Shown here in pieces: positions 26,353 through 38,058 of a stretch of 64,000 nucleotides of DNA. The notes beneath the pieces were generated by a model. That model saw only the letters and a list, made by a program, of their open reading frames with translations, was not told the DNA's origin and made no database searches. Position 1 is the first letter of the stretch. Each line of letters starts with the position of its first letter. This stretch comes from Pseudofrankia inefficax (GTDB lineage: Bacteria; Actinomycetota; Actinomycetes; Frankiales; Frankiaceae): contig NC_014666.1 in the NCBI RefSeq assembly GCF_000166135.1, positions 8,632,601 to 8,696,600 on the forward strand, written 5' to 3'. The position numbers and the translations under genes were made by a program.

Positions 26353-26925
26353 TCAGCCCTCCGGCTCCTGAGCCAGTCCGTCGGGCGCGGGCACGTCGGT
26401 CAGCGTGGCGTAGCGGCCGTCGTGGTAGACGAGCGGCTCGTCGGCCCGGTCCACCTGGCAGCCGATCACCTCGGCGACGACCAGGTAGCTCTCCCCGGCC
26501 GAGATCCGGTGTTCGATCCTGGCCCGCAGCCAGACGGCGACGTCCGACAGCAGCGGCTCCCCCGTCGGCAGCGTCTCCCACCGGGTCGGCGCGGCGAACC
26601 GGTCGATACCGCGGGTGGCGAACCGCCGGGCGATCTCCTCGTGCCCGGACGACAGCAGGTGGATGATCAGGGTCTCGGCCTCGAGCACCGCGGGCGCGCT
26701 GGACGACGTCACCGCCAGCGAGAGCGACAGCAGCGGTGGGGCGGCCGACAGCGACGCGACCGAGGTGGCGGTGAACCCGACCGGGCCGGCCGCGCCGACG
26801 CACGTGACCACCGTGACCCCGGCGGCGTGCCTGCGGAACGCCTGCCGAAGAGCGTCCGCCTCGATCGCCGGGCCCGCGGCGGCTGCCCGCCGCGTGTCCC
26901 TGGCAACCTCCGGCACGCTGGTCAT
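26353..26925 (-). CDS. Flavin reductase family protein
   Basis: A 190-residue flavin reductase-like (HpaC/ActVB type) protein. LRQAFRRHAAGVTVVTC, GFTATSVASLSAAPPLLSLSL and the Ser/Thr-rich FMN phosphate-binding region fit the family, as does the IIHLLSSGHEEIARRFA segment. The late AGESYLVVAEVIGCQVDRADEPLVYHDGRYATL is the family C-terminus with the substrate/NADH His. It supplies reduced FMN/FAD to a monooxygenase; no monooxygenase is adjacent. The ATG at 26925 is favoured by an AAGGGTGG sequence upstream. It converges with the DUF2530 gene, and a palindrome 23-45 bases upstream suggests control by a regulator. Confidence 0.9.
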   Translation of the reverse strand: MTSVPEVARDTRRAAAAGPAIEADALRQAFRRHAAGVTVVTCVGAAGPVGFTATSVASLSAAPPLLSLSLAVTSSSAPAVLEAETLIIHLLSSGHEEIARRFATRGIDRFAAPTRWETLPTGEPLLSDVAVWLRARIEHRISAGESYLVVAEVIGCQVDRADEPLVYHDGRYATLTDVPAPDGLAQEPEG

Positions 26926-26947
26926 GACCACCCTTCGAGTCAGAAAA

Positions 26948-26970
26948 CGACTAGCCGAATGTCCTAGTCG
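26948..26970. promoter_or_regulatory. Palindromic operator candidate upstream of flavin reductase
   Basis: CGACTAG (26948-26954) and CTAGTCG (26964-26970) form perfect 7-bp arms with a nine-base spacer. The site lies 23-45 bases upstream of the flavin reductase ATG, where repressor binding would block transcription. The spacing is compatible with a MarR- or TetR-type dimer. A MarR gene lies 3 kb away, but there is no direct evidence that it binds here. Confidence 0.45.
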
Positions 26971-27044
26971 AAGTCTCACACGGCTTGCCCGGCCGGTCCC
27001 CCGGGACGCGACGTGACGAAGGCAGCGTTACCGGGACGGGCCGC

Positions 27045-27635
27045 TCAGGCGACGGTGTCGACGGCGGCCGGCCGGTAGCGGTACCCGACGCGGCGCACGG
27101 TCTCGATCCTGGACCGGTTGTCCGGGCCGAGCTTGCGGCGCAGCCGGGTGACCAGCACGTCGACGGTCCGGCCGGCCTGGCCGGGGTCGTCGTCGACCCG
27201 GTGTCCCCAGACGTGGCGCAGCAGGGCGGCCCGTGAGTACACCCGGCCAGGGTGGCGGACCAGGAAGTCCAGCACCTCGAACTCCAGATAGGTCAGGTTC
27301 AGCAGCTCGCCGTCGAGCCACGCGGCCCAGGCCGACCGGTCGACGGCCAGGCCCGCGCGGCTGCTCGTGATAGGCGCCGCGTAGGCACTGGTCGCCGTGG
27401 CGCCACCGGGCGCACCGGCGACGAGCGGTGCACGGTTGAACTGGCGGAGGTCGAACCGCTCGCCCGGGCGGGCGACGCCGACCGGCCGGCTCAGCGGGCC
27501 GCGGGCCGGCTGCGCCACCTGGGTCGCCGGGCTGGCCGGCCCAGACAGGCGGCGGACGGGGGCGACGGGCGCGAGCGAGCGCGTTGCGGCCAGCTGCTCC
27601 GAGGCGGCGCGGACCGTGGCGGGCTGGGGCGACAT
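27045..27635 (-). CDS. OmpR/PhoB-type winged-helix DNA-binding protein without receiver
   Basis: A 196-residue protein. Residues about 1-100 are a Pro/Ala/Arg-rich, probably disordered region. Residues about 100-190 are a PhoB-type winged helix: LTYLEFEVLDFLVRHPGRVYSRAALLRHVWGH, then AGRTVDVLVTRLRRKLG and IETVRRVGYRYRP. No receiver domain is present, so it is not a classical response regulator and may be controlled by interaction with another protein. The ATG at 27635 has AAGGAG seven bases upstream. Target genes are unknown. A direct repeat of TTAAGTC sits about 490 bases upstream. Confidence 0.9.
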   Translation of the reverse strand: MSPQPATVRAASEQLAATRSLAPVAPVRRLSGPASPATQVAQPARGPLSRPVGVARPGERFDLRQFNRAPLVAGAPGGATATSAYAAPITSSRAGLAVDRSAWAAWLDGELLNLTYLEFEVLDFLVRHPGRVYSRAALLRHVWGHRVDDDPGQAGRTVDVLVTRLRRKLGPDNRSRIETVRRVGYRYRPAAVDTVA

Positions 27636-28148
27636 GGCGTTCTCCTTGGGCGTGGCGGCTGAGCGAGAGAGGCTTCGGGTGGTGGCGCGCGAGGCGGGTT
27701 CCGCCCGCGGTAGCCGCCCGCCGGGCGGTCTCCCAGGGCTCATGCCCAGGGCTTCGCGGGGTGGAAGGCCGCCGGTGGCTGCGCCCCGGCAGGGTCCCGG
27801 CGACGCGATGGCGCGCCGGCCAGGAAGTGGGCTGGGATGAGCGGCGGGCGAGGCCCGGCGCGGCTGGCCCCCGGAGGCAATCCCGGGAGGCGATGTGGGC
27901 CGCGTTGCTGACCGAGTCAGTGAGCGGTGCGGCCTGGAGTGGCTGGCGGCAGGATCGGCGGGGTCCTCAGCGGACCGGACAGGCCGCGGAAGCGACCCGG
28001 AGCAGGTCGATGTGGCCCCGGGTGACCAGGTAAGCCGGCTTCAGCACAAGCCAACAGAAACACACCTGTAGCCGGCCCGCCAACGTTTCGGCAGTGTGGC
28101 GTGATTCACTTTTCCACTTCTTGACTTAACAAACTGGACTTAAGTGCG
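27636..28148. other. Intergenic region with a GACTTAA direct repeat
   Basis: I see no supported gene here. The right part (28085-28145) is A/T-rich compared with the window and holds two copies of GACTTAA, at 28123-28129 and 28137-28143, 14 bases apart from start to start. Seven-base direct repeats are the usual target form of PhoB-type winged helices, and the leftward gene downstream encodes such a protein, so an autoregulatory site is possible. Confidence 0.4.
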
Positions 28149-28694
28149 TCAGGACCCGGTCAACGACCAGCTCGACTCGACCGCGTAGACCGGCTGGGGG
28201 CCCAGCACACTGCTCACCAGGTCGAACCGATCGACCGTCCAGGCAAGGGGCGGCAGTTCGCCCAGGGCGGCCATCACCGCGCGCAGGTCCACGGGCTCGG
28301 TCGAGGGCCGGGCGTAGGCAAGGGTGAGGTGGGCCCGCAGCGGGCGGGGGTCCAGGTCGGCCACGCCCGACCGCTGCGCCGCGCGCCGGATCCCCGCGGC
28401 CAGCGGGGCCAGGTCGCCGTCGACCCCGGCCCACAGGACCCGGTCGCCGAACCGCCCGACGCCGGCCAGGACCGCGTCCACCGGTGGATGGCGTCGCGCG
28501 ACCCGGCCGAGCCGCTCGGTCAGCTCGGCGCGCAGGGCGTCCTCGACCGAGCCGAGGAACGCGAGCGTCAGATGGCTGCGGGCCAGGTCCACCCAGCGCA
28601 GCGCCGGCGCGGTCGGTCTCGCTAGGGCCACCGCCACGCCGATCGCCTCGATGACCTCGGCCGGCGGCGTCGCGGCGACGAACAGCCTCGCCAT
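28149..28694 (-). CDS. thpR: RNA 2',3'-cyclic phosphodiesterase
   Basis: A 181-residue 2H phosphoesterase of the LigT/ThpR family. The two catalytic HxT motifs are SHLTLAFLG and AHLTLAYAR, and MARLFVAATPP at the start plus LRWVDL are typical. It opens 2',3'-cyclic phosphate RNA ends and was first described as a 2'-5' RNA ligase; the physiological substrate in bacteria is unclear. Length is normal. The ATG at 28694 matches the family start; the frame is open further upstream, including an ATG at 28712. It is divergent from the oxidoreductase gene, with about 120 bases between them. Confidence 0.92.
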   Translation of the reverse strand: MARLFVAATPPAEVIEAIGVAVALARPTAPALRWVDLARSHLTLAFLGSVEDALRAELTERLGRVARRHPPVDAVLAGVGRFGDRVLWAGVDGDLAPLAAGIRRAAQRSGVADLDPRPLRAHLTLAYARPSTEPVDLRAVMAALGELPPLAWTVDRFDLVSSVLGPQPVYAVESSWSLTGS

Positions 28695-28815
28695 GCCCCG
28701 ATCATCGCCCATCCTGGGCAGACCGGCCCGACCGCCAAAGATCGAGAAGATTGCCGGCGGCGGCTCGGCCCAACCGGTCGTCGCGTGCGCGCGGTCGGAG
28801 GCACTATCTGGTGCC

Positions 28816-29829
28816 ATGACCACCGTTCCCGAGCTCGTCGGTCCGCGCGACCCGATCGCGGCGCAGACCTGGCGAGAGCAGCGGCGGGCGGCCCGGCGAC
28901 GCGACCCACAGCTTCCGGTCGCCGCGGCGCTGGTCACCGACGGATCCGAGCGGCTGACCGCGCGGCTGCTGCGCGAGGCCGGCATGGACGTGGTCGGGCT
29001 GCTCGCGCCGGAGCCGCTGGAGTCGCTGGCCTGGGCCGCCGACGTGGGGGCGCCGCGCGCCTACGGCGACCTCGCCGCGCTGCTGTCGGACGACGTCGAG
29101 GCGGTGTGTATCGAGCTGGCGCCGCCGGGGTCCGACCTGATCGCCCAGCGGGCCGCCGAGGCCGGGCTCCACGTGCTGCTGGTCCGGGCGCTGACCGCCG
29201 ACCCGGAGGCGCTGCGCGCCGTCGCCGACGTCGCGGAGGACGCCGATCTCGCGCACGTCGTGGCGTTCGACGACCGGGCCTGGCCGGCGGCCTGGCACGT
29301 GCAGGCGTCGGTGCCCGGGCTTGGCCGGCTCACCCAGATGACCGTCGTCGGCGCTCCGTCGGGGCCGCTCGGCCGGGCGGAGATCCTCGACCTGACCGTC
29401 CGTTGGTGTGGCGAGGTGCTGGCGGTCTGCGCCGACCCGGCCGGCATGCCCGCCCCCCTGCTGACCAGCACCGCTCCGGTGACCCTCGCGCTGCTGACCG
29501 CGAGCGGCGCGACGGTCCTCGTCCACGAGCAGATGGGCGCCAGGCTCACCGACGCGACGTTCACGCTGTGCGGCGAGGCCGGCCGGATCGTGGTCGAGGG
29601 TCGCCGGGTCCGCCGGTCCGACCACGAAGGAGTGCGCACCGTGTGGATGCCGCCGCCGGTCTCGGATCGGCCGGGCCTGGTCGAGGCGACCTACGACCTG
29701 CTGCGCGCGGTCGAGCAGGACGACCCGGCGATGGTCCGCGGCGCCACCGTCCACGACCTGCTCACCGTGACCCGGCTCCAGGACGCGGCACGGCGCTCCC
29801 GCGACGCCGGCGGCTGGGTGGAGCTTTAG
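28816..29829 (+). CDS. Gfo/Idh/MocA-like oxidoreductase (putative)
   Basis: A 337-residue protein whose layout fits the Gfo/Idh/MocA family: a Rossmann half beginning PVAAALVTDGSERLTARLLREAGMDVVGLL, then DDVEAVCIELAPPGSDLIAQRAAEAGLHVLLVRAL (the segment after the fourth strand), and a beta-rich C-terminal half with VWMPPP. The consensus GxGxxG is degenerate and the usual EKP motif is LVRAL rather than EKPL, so catalysis with NAD(P) is uncertain and it may be a diverged or regulatory member. The N-terminal 30 residues, with an Arg-rich WREQRRAARRRDPQ helix, are an extra. The ATG is clear. It lies upstream of a MarR gene. Confidence 0.72.
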   Translation: MTTVPELVGPRDPIAAQTWREQRRAARRRDPQLPVAAALVTDGSERLTARLLREAGMDVVGLLAPEPLESLAWAADVGAPRAYGDLAALLSDDVEAVCIELAPPGSDLIAQRAAEAGLHVLLVRALTADPEALRAVADVAEDADLAHVVAFDDRAWPAAWHVQASVPGLGRLTQMTVVGAPSGPLGRAEILDLTVRWCGEVLAVCADPAGMPAPLLTSTAPVTLALLTASGATVLVHEQMGARLTDATFTLCGEAGRIVVEGRRVRRSDHEGVRTVWMPPPVSDRPGLVEATYDLLRAVEQDDPAMVRGATVHDLLTVTRLQDAARRSRDAGGWVEL

Positions 29830-29926
29830 CCCCAGCGGCGGTCGGGTATCCGTCGTCTCCCCCGGTCAAAGCCGCCTTTAGCCGAGCGGCGGCTAGATCC
29901 CGAACTGGGGTCATGAGTACCGTCAG

Positions 29927-30355
29927 ATGATGGACAGCGCCGCGAAGACCGAGCTTGCGTCGGCATTGCGCCTTTCGGTGATGCGGCTGTCGCGTCGGAT
30001 GCGCCAGGAGCGGTCGAGCAGCCTCACGCCGACGCAGATCGCGGTACTCGCCACGCTGGAGCGGCACGGCCCGATGACGTTGGGCGAGATCGCGACGCAT
30101 GAGCGGGTCCAGCCGCCGTCGATGACCCGGGTCATCAGCAATCTCGCGGATTCCGGCCTGGTGGCGAGGTCCGCGCATCCCACTGACGGCCGGCAGGTCA
30201 TCGCGGAGGTCACCGAGGCCGGCCGCGCGCTGCTGGAGGCGGACCGGCGCCGTCGCGACGAATGGCTGGCCGAACGGCTGGCGGAGCTCTCCGACCTCGA
30301 GATCGCCGCGCTTCGCCGAGCGGCCCCGATCCTGGAGCGGCTCGCCGGCTCCTGA
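29927..30355 (+). CDS. MarR family transcriptional regulator
   Basis: A 142-residue MarR repressor: ALRLSVMRLSRRMRQE dimer helix, LTPTQIAVLATLERHGPMTLGEIATHERVQPPSMTRVISNLADSGLVAR winged helix, wing SAHPTDGRQVIAEVTEAGRALL, and a C-terminal dimer helix. Two consecutive Met codons start it. MarR proteins usually repress adjacent or divergent genes and respond to aromatic or oxidising compounds; here the neighbours are the oxidoreductase upstream and citrate synthase downstream, so the target is not evident. The flavin reductase operator at 26948 is one candidate. Confidence 0.93.
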   Translation: MMDSAAKTELASALRLSVMRLSRRMRQERSSSLTPTQIAVLATLERHGPMTLGEIATHERVQPPSMTRVISNLADSGLVARSAHPTDGRQVIAEVTEAGRALLEADRRRRDEWLAERLAELSDLEIAALRRAAPILERLAGS

Positions 30356-30807
30356 ACCGACCGCGCCGGCGCGGCGCGAGGCCCGCGGACCCCCGTCCGT
30401 CCGGCGATCTGCCACCGAGTGTGACGACTTGCACCCGAAACAGCCGCTGGTCGCGGCGCGCCCGCCAGCCGCCGCGGCGATGCTCAACACATCCCCATCC
30501 CCGCGGGGTATCACCCCTCCTGAGCAACACCCGCCGGCCGGACCAATACGCCAGGTGGCCAGGTCACGGCGCTGCGCGGTGGGCTCACAACAGCACGGAC
30601 CAACGCGACCACGGGGGACAGACCGGGTGGCGCAGCCCACGTCGGATGTTCCGCACCGATCACGCGCATGTGGCGCCTCCAGCGACGAGACTTGGGAGCA
30701 ACGAACTGCCAGCAAACCGGCGTGAGGGCTCCGCAACCCCGGACTCGGGCGCCGGCGTCGTGCCAGCCCGTCGACCGACTGCGCTGCCACAGCGAGAGGA
30801 GCCCGGC
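30356..30807. other. Long leader/intergenic region before citrate synthase
   Basis: About 450 bases between the MarR stop and the citrate synthase GTG. The frame of citrate synthase remains open back through this stretch, but no conserved residues or ribosome-binding site support translation there. It should carry the citrate synthase promoter and may give a long 5' leader. I see no known riboswitch core. Confidence 0.4.
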
Positions 30808-32175
<1,368 letters not shown>

Positions 32176-32206
32176 CCCCCCGGTCCAGCAGCCGCACGGT
32201 ACGACC

Positions 32207-32252
32207 AAAAGGCCGGCCCGCCCCCTGATCCACGGGGTCGGGCCGGCCTTTC
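32207..32252 (+). terminator. Rho-independent-like terminator after citrate synthase
   Basis: AAAGGCCGGCCCG (32208-32220) pairs with CGGGCCGGCCTTT (32239-32251), a perfect 13-bp stem ending in TTT on the sense strand, with an A-run on the 5' side that would serve the opposite strand. It sits 32 bases after the stop. Confidence 0.85.
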
Positions 32253-32267
32253 GTCGTCCGCCGGCAT

Positions 32268-32346
32268 ATTGATCGCCGTTTTGGCCCTCGGATGGTTGTA
32301 TCCGTGGCACGAACGCGACCACGCGAGGGCCTAAACGGCGATCAAT
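32268..32346. repeat. Cloverleaf-like palindromic element
   Basis: Arms of 23 bp at 32268-32290 and 32324-32346 are complementary except for one position. Inside are two more hairpins: CGGAT/ATCCG (32289-32293 with 32300-32304) and CGTGG/CCACG (32303-32307 with 32319-32323), which share one or two bases. The core GCCCTCGGATGG recurs in the terminator at 37661. It lies between convergent citrate synthase and pdxH. It may be a dispersed palindromic (REP/MITE-like) element or a bidirectional terminator. Confidence 0.7.
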
Positions 32347-32388
32347 GGGGCCGTCGCTGGCCACGGCCGGCGCGGGAAGGCGCGGAAG

Positions 32389-33150
32389 TTAGGGGGACAG
32401 GCGTTCGATGACCCAGTTCTCTGGGCCATCGGGGTTTTCCGGGCCATCGGGGCCGGGAGCGGTGACCCGGCGGTAGCGAAGGCGGTCGTGGAGACGGTCG
32501 GGGCGGCCCTGCCAGAACTCGACCGTTTCGGGCACGACCAGCAGGCCGCCCCAGAAGGCCGGGACAGGGATCTCGGTGCCCTCGGGCCAGCGTTCGGCAA
32601 AATGCGCGTCGCGCCGTTCCAGCTCCGCGCGCGAGGCCAGCACGGCGGACTGCCGGCTGGCCCAGGCGCCGAGCTGGCTGCCGCGCGGCCGAGAACGGAA
32701 GTACTCGTCCGAATGGGTTCGGGAGATCCGTTCGACGGCGCCGATGACAATCACCTGGCGTTCCAGCGAGTACCAGGGGAAGACGAGGCTGCCGTGCGGG
32801 TTGGCGGCACTCTCCTGGCCCTTGCGCGAGGAGTAGTTCGTGAACAGCAGGAAGCCCTCGGCGCTGAAGCCCTTCAGTAGCACAGTGCGGGCGCTCGGCC
32901 GGCCGTCAGCGTCGGCCGTGCCGAAGACCATGGCGTTCGGCTCGAGCACCCCGGAGCCGGGGGCCTCGGCATCGGCGAACCAGCGGGCGAACTGCTCCAC
33001 CCAGGTGGACGCCAAGGAGTCCTCGTCGAGCCAGCCGGAGTCGTAGACGCGCCGCAGCCCACCAAGGTTCGCGGTCGCGTCCGCGCCGTCGCTGGCCGGT
33101 TCGCCGGCCGGCCGGCGGGGCCTGGCGGGTGCGGCGTCGCGGGCGGCCAT
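32389..33150 (-). CDS. pdxH: Pyridoxamine 5'-phosphate oxidase
   Basis: A 253-residue FMN-dependent oxidase of vitamin B6 synthesis and salvage that makes pyridoxal 5'-phosphate. Motifs: RTVLLKGFSAEGFLLFTNYSSRKGQES (FMN- and PLP-binding), LVFPWYSLERQVIVIGAVERI, SRPRGSQLGAWASRQS, and FWGGLLVVPETVEFWQGRPDRLHDRLRY at the end. The N-terminal 25 residues are a disordered-looking Arg/Pro/Ala extension. A six-residue tandem repeat (PDGPEN twice) precedes the family C-terminus WVIERLSP. It faces the second citrate synthase across a shared promoter region. PLP is the cofactor of SerC encoded nearby. Confidence 0.95.
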   Translation of the reverse strand: MAARDAAPARPRRPAGEPASDGADATANLGGLRRVYDSGWLDEDSLASTWVEQFARWFADAEAPGSGVLEPNAMVFGTADADGRPSARTVLLKGFSAEGFLLFTNYSSRKGQESAANPHGSLVFPWYSLERQVIVIGAVERISRTHSDEYFRSRPRGSQLGAWASRQSAVLASRAELERRDAHFAERWPEGTEIPVPAFWGGLLVVPETVEFWQGRPDRLHDRLRYRRVTAPGPDGPENPDGPENWVIERLSP

Positions 33151-33524
33151 ACGCCCGATCCTGGCACCGTCGCCACGCCCGCGATCCCGCGGCGCCCCGC
33201 CGGACCAGCGGGAGACCGGCGGCGACGCGCCGCCGATGACCGTTACACGCCGGTTTCAGCCTCCGGCCGGCTTCGGCCCAATGTGAGGTACGACACCTCG
33301 TCGTCATGGGGGTTTCTCCGCGGCACTACTGAGGCGAAGGTCCGTCGAGAAGAGTTGGATGGAGGGATGGCCGGAGGGCGCCCAACCTGGCGGGCTCCGT
33401 CAGCCACGCACAGCCGCGGCGGCAGGACGCTCGCCACCCGGGCGACACGGGATCCGACCCGAACCAGGCACCACCGAACGACAACAGGAATCAGTCGCGT
33501 ACTCAGAGCGGAGATCCGGACTCG
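33151..33524. other. Divergent promoter region of pdxH and citrate synthase 2
   Basis: About 374 bases without a supported gene. The segment 33270-33320 is A/T-richer and the likeliest promoter site. Short open frames on the plus strand overlap the citrate synthase start in other frames and look like shadows. No clear operator palindrome was found. Confidence 0.4.
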
Positions 33525-35751
<2,227 letters not shown>

Positions 35752-35779
35752 CGGCGCTGCGCCCGGCCACCACGACGGC

Positions 35780-35831
35780 CGCGAGAACGGCCAGCCGGTT
35801 CCCCTCGGGGAGCTGGCCGGCCGTTCTCGCG
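35780..35831. terminator. GC-rich terminator-like hairpin after serC
   Basis: CGCGAGAACGGCC (35780-35792) pairs perfectly with GGCCGTTCTCGCG (35819-35831); inner bases extend the structure. There is no U-run, as is common in high-GC actinomycetes. It begins 29 bases after the serC stop. Confidence 0.7.
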
Positions 35832-36063
35832 TGCGCGGGCCGCTACCCGGACACCGGATCAGCGCCAGTGGCTCAAAAAGAAACCCGCACCCAACGTGCG
35901 CGCTAGTCCGGGACCCGGATCGGGTATCCACTTTGCGATATTGGTACCGTTCCTGCCGGCGACGGGCCTCTTGAGAAGGATGCCCCGTCGAGTCTGGCTA
36001 GCCGGGGCCGCGCGGGAATCATGACCGCCGTGGACCCGTCGTCCTGCAAGGGAGAACGGATCC

Positions 36064-36876
36064 ATGCGTAACTCCAGAATGCGGGCCGCTACGGCCGGCC
36101 TGCTCGGCGCGGCGCTGGTCGCGATCGCGAGCCCCGCCTGGGCCGCGGACACGCCGACCCCGACAGCGACCTCGTGCACCACCGCGACACCGACCGCGGC
36201 CACCACCTCGGCGGCGGCCGCGACGCCGACGACCGAGGCGACGGCGAGCGCGGGTGCGACCGCTTCCGCGTCCGCGGCCACCCCCACGGCGGCCGAGACG
36301 ACGACGGCCGCCGCCTGCCTCGTCGGCGGGGCGGGCACCACGACCACGACGCCTGAGGTGAGCACCCCCGCGGCGCCGGCCACGACGACGAGCCCGAGCC
36401 CGGGCGTCATCGTCATTCCGGGTATCGGCCCGATCAACCTGGACATCAAGAAGGACTGCGACGCCTTCAACTCGTTCTCGCCGGTCAAGCTGCCCTGTGA
36501 CAAGCAGATCACGGGCATCCAGGACTTCGTGCCGAACCCGCTGATCATCACGGCCAAGTGCGGCCCGGACGGCCCGATCTGGACCGTCACGAACACCGGC
36601 ACGGCCGCGCTCGGCTACGGCTGGTTCGACATCAACCTCGGTGGCGGCGTCTCGATGATCGCCCCCGGTGAGACCCAGACGCTGAACAGCCACTCGATCG
36701 CCGTGATCGCCTCGCCCTGGGACGCCAAGACCAGCACCCTGCTGGTGGCGATCCCGGCCGTCGGCTACTCGACCTGCCCCGGCGGCACCTCGGTGAAGAT
36801 CCCGCCGATCGCGCTGCCGGTCGCCCCGCCCGCCACGGGCGTGGCCGTCCCGGGCACCCCGCACTTCACGGGCTGA
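36064..36876 (+). CDS. Secreted Thr/Ala/Pro-rich protein
   Basis: A 270-residue exported protein. A Sec signal peptide (residues 1-27, cleavage after PAWA) precedes a Thr/Ala/Pro-rich segment (28-115), then a compact C-terminal domain with four or more Cys (KKDCDAFNSFSPVKLPCDKQ, TAKCGPDGPIW, YSTCPGG), which may form disulfide bonds outside the cell. Motifs such as WTVTNTGTAALGYGWFDINLGGG suggest a beta-sandwich, similar to domains in actinobacterial surface proteins, but I cannot name a family. The ATG has GGGAGAA upstream. Two bases separate it from the L,D-transpeptidase gene, so the pair is an operon linked to the cell wall. Confidence 0.85.
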   Translation: MRNSRMRAATAGLLGAALVAIASPAWAADTPTPTATSCTTATPTAATTSAAAATPTTEATASAGATASASAATPTAAETTTAAACLVGGAGTTTTTPEVSTPAAPATTTSPSPGVIVIPGIGPINLDIKKDCDAFNSFSPVKLPCDKQITGIQDFVPNPLIITAKCGPDGPIWTVTNTGTAALGYGWFDINLGGGVSMIAPGETQTLNSHSIAVIASPWDAKTSTLLVAIPAVGYSTCPGGTSVKIPPIALPVAPPATGVAVPGTPHFTG

Positions 36877-36878
36877 CC

Positions 36879-37643
36879 GTGCGCCTCTCACCCTCGCTCG
36901 CCCGCGTCGCGGCGACGGCGGCCATCGTCGCCGTGGCCGGTTGCGGCGGTGGCAAGGGCTCCTCGTCCGCCACCTCGACCCAGATCCCCGACACCGTGAA
37001 GAGCGAGCTCTCCGCCGTGGCCGGGGTCGGCGTAGACAGCACGATCCTCACCGCGAACAGCAGTTCGGTAGCCGTCTACGCGGCGCCCAGCACGTCCGGC
37101 TCGGCCGGGACCGTGAAGCTCCACCTCGCCAACCCGAACCAGGACGGCGCCAAGCTGGTCTTCCTGGTGACCGCGAAGCTGCCCGGCTGGTGGCAGGTCC
37201 TCCTGCCGGTCCAGCCCAACGGCAGCACCGGCTGGGTCAAGACCGACCAGGTGACGGCGAGCACCACGCCGTACCGGATCGTGGTCTCGCGAGGCCAGCA
37301 CACGCTGACCCTCTACAAGTCGGGTGGCGTGATCGCCGTTGAGAAGGTCGCGATCGGCACCTCGGACACCCCGACGCCGGGCGGACGGTTCTACCTCGCC
37401 GAGCTGCTCAAGCCGCCGAACCCTGGTGGCCCGTACGGCCCCTACGCGTTCGGGCTGAGTGGCTTCTCGACCACGTTGGCGTCGTTCGACGGGACGAAGC
37501 CGGTCATCGGCCTGCACGGCACCAACGAGCCACAGCTGCTGGGCCATGACGTCTCGCACGGATGCATCCGGCTCAGCAACGACGCGATCACCCGGCTCGC
37601 CGGAACGGTCCCGACCGGCACTCCGGTCGACATCATCGCCTGA
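36879..37643 (+). CDS. L,D-transpeptidase lipoprotein (YkuD)
   Basis: A 254-residue lipoprotein. The lipobox is VAVAGC, giving a lipidated Cys. A Ser/Val-rich segment with an SH3-like fold (SSSVAVYAAPSTSGS ... WWQVLLPVQPNGSTGWVKTDQV) is followed by the YkuD catalytic domain: PYRIVVSRGQHTLTLYKSG and the active site IGLHGTNEP ... SHGCIRLSN, where the Cys is the nucleophile. It makes 3-3 crosslinks in peptidoglycan or attaches proteins to it. It starts with a GTG two bases after the secreted protein's stop and is followed by a good terminator. Confidence 0.94.
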   Translation: MRLSPSLARVAATAAIVAVAGCGGGKGSSSATSTQIPDTVKSELSAVAGVGVDSTILTANSSSVAVYAAPSTSGSAGTVKLHLANPNQDGAKLVFLVTAKLPGWWQVLLPVQPNGSTGWVKTDQVTASTTPYRIVVSRGQHTLTLYKSGGVIAVEKVAIGTSDTPTPGGRFYLAELLKPPNPGGPYGPYAFGLSGFSTTLASFDGTKPVIGLHGTNEPQLLGHDVSHGCIRLSNDAITRLAGTVPTGTPVDIIA

Positions 37644-37660
37644 GTCCCCAGGACGGTCAT

Positions 37661-37703
37661 GACCGCGGTTTCAGCCCTCGGATGGCTGGAACCGCGGTCT
37701 TTT
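37661..37703 (+). terminator. Rho-independent terminator after L,D-transpeptidase
   Basis: Arms at 37661-37676 and 37684-37699 pair over 16 bp with one T-G wobble around the seven-base loop CTCGGAT, followed by TTTT. Part of the loop and right arm (GCCCTCGGATGG) matches the core of the palindrome at 32268. Confidence 0.85.
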
Positions 37704-38058
37704 CTCGACTGCCGAAGCCGCGACGAGCGATCAGGCTGACGGCTGGGCCCTGACGGCCGCGAGACGCCGTCCCGGGCCCGGTCCGGACGCGGCGGCCAGT
37801 CAACTTCGCAGGTAGGAGGGTTAGCCCGGCTCAGCCGGGTAGATGCCCAGAGCCGGTCGCGGGCCCTGAGCCACGCAACCAAGGCCAGGCGGAGGTTGTG
37901 GGGACTCCTCCGCCACCGGGGAACCGCGAACGTGCGTGAGTTGGAGGGCTCCGCGCGTCATCGTCGGTCCCACCCGGCCGCGGTCGCGCCGACCCTACGC
38001 TCGGAGGGGGGCGTACGGAGGCGCGACCGCGGCCGCGAGCTGACTGACCGCTACCTGA
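37704..38058. other. Intergenic region, no gene seen
   Basis: About 355 bases between the terminator and a small leftward gene. Open frames here lack ribosome-binding sites and similarity. Nothing notable was found. Confidence 0.4.
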
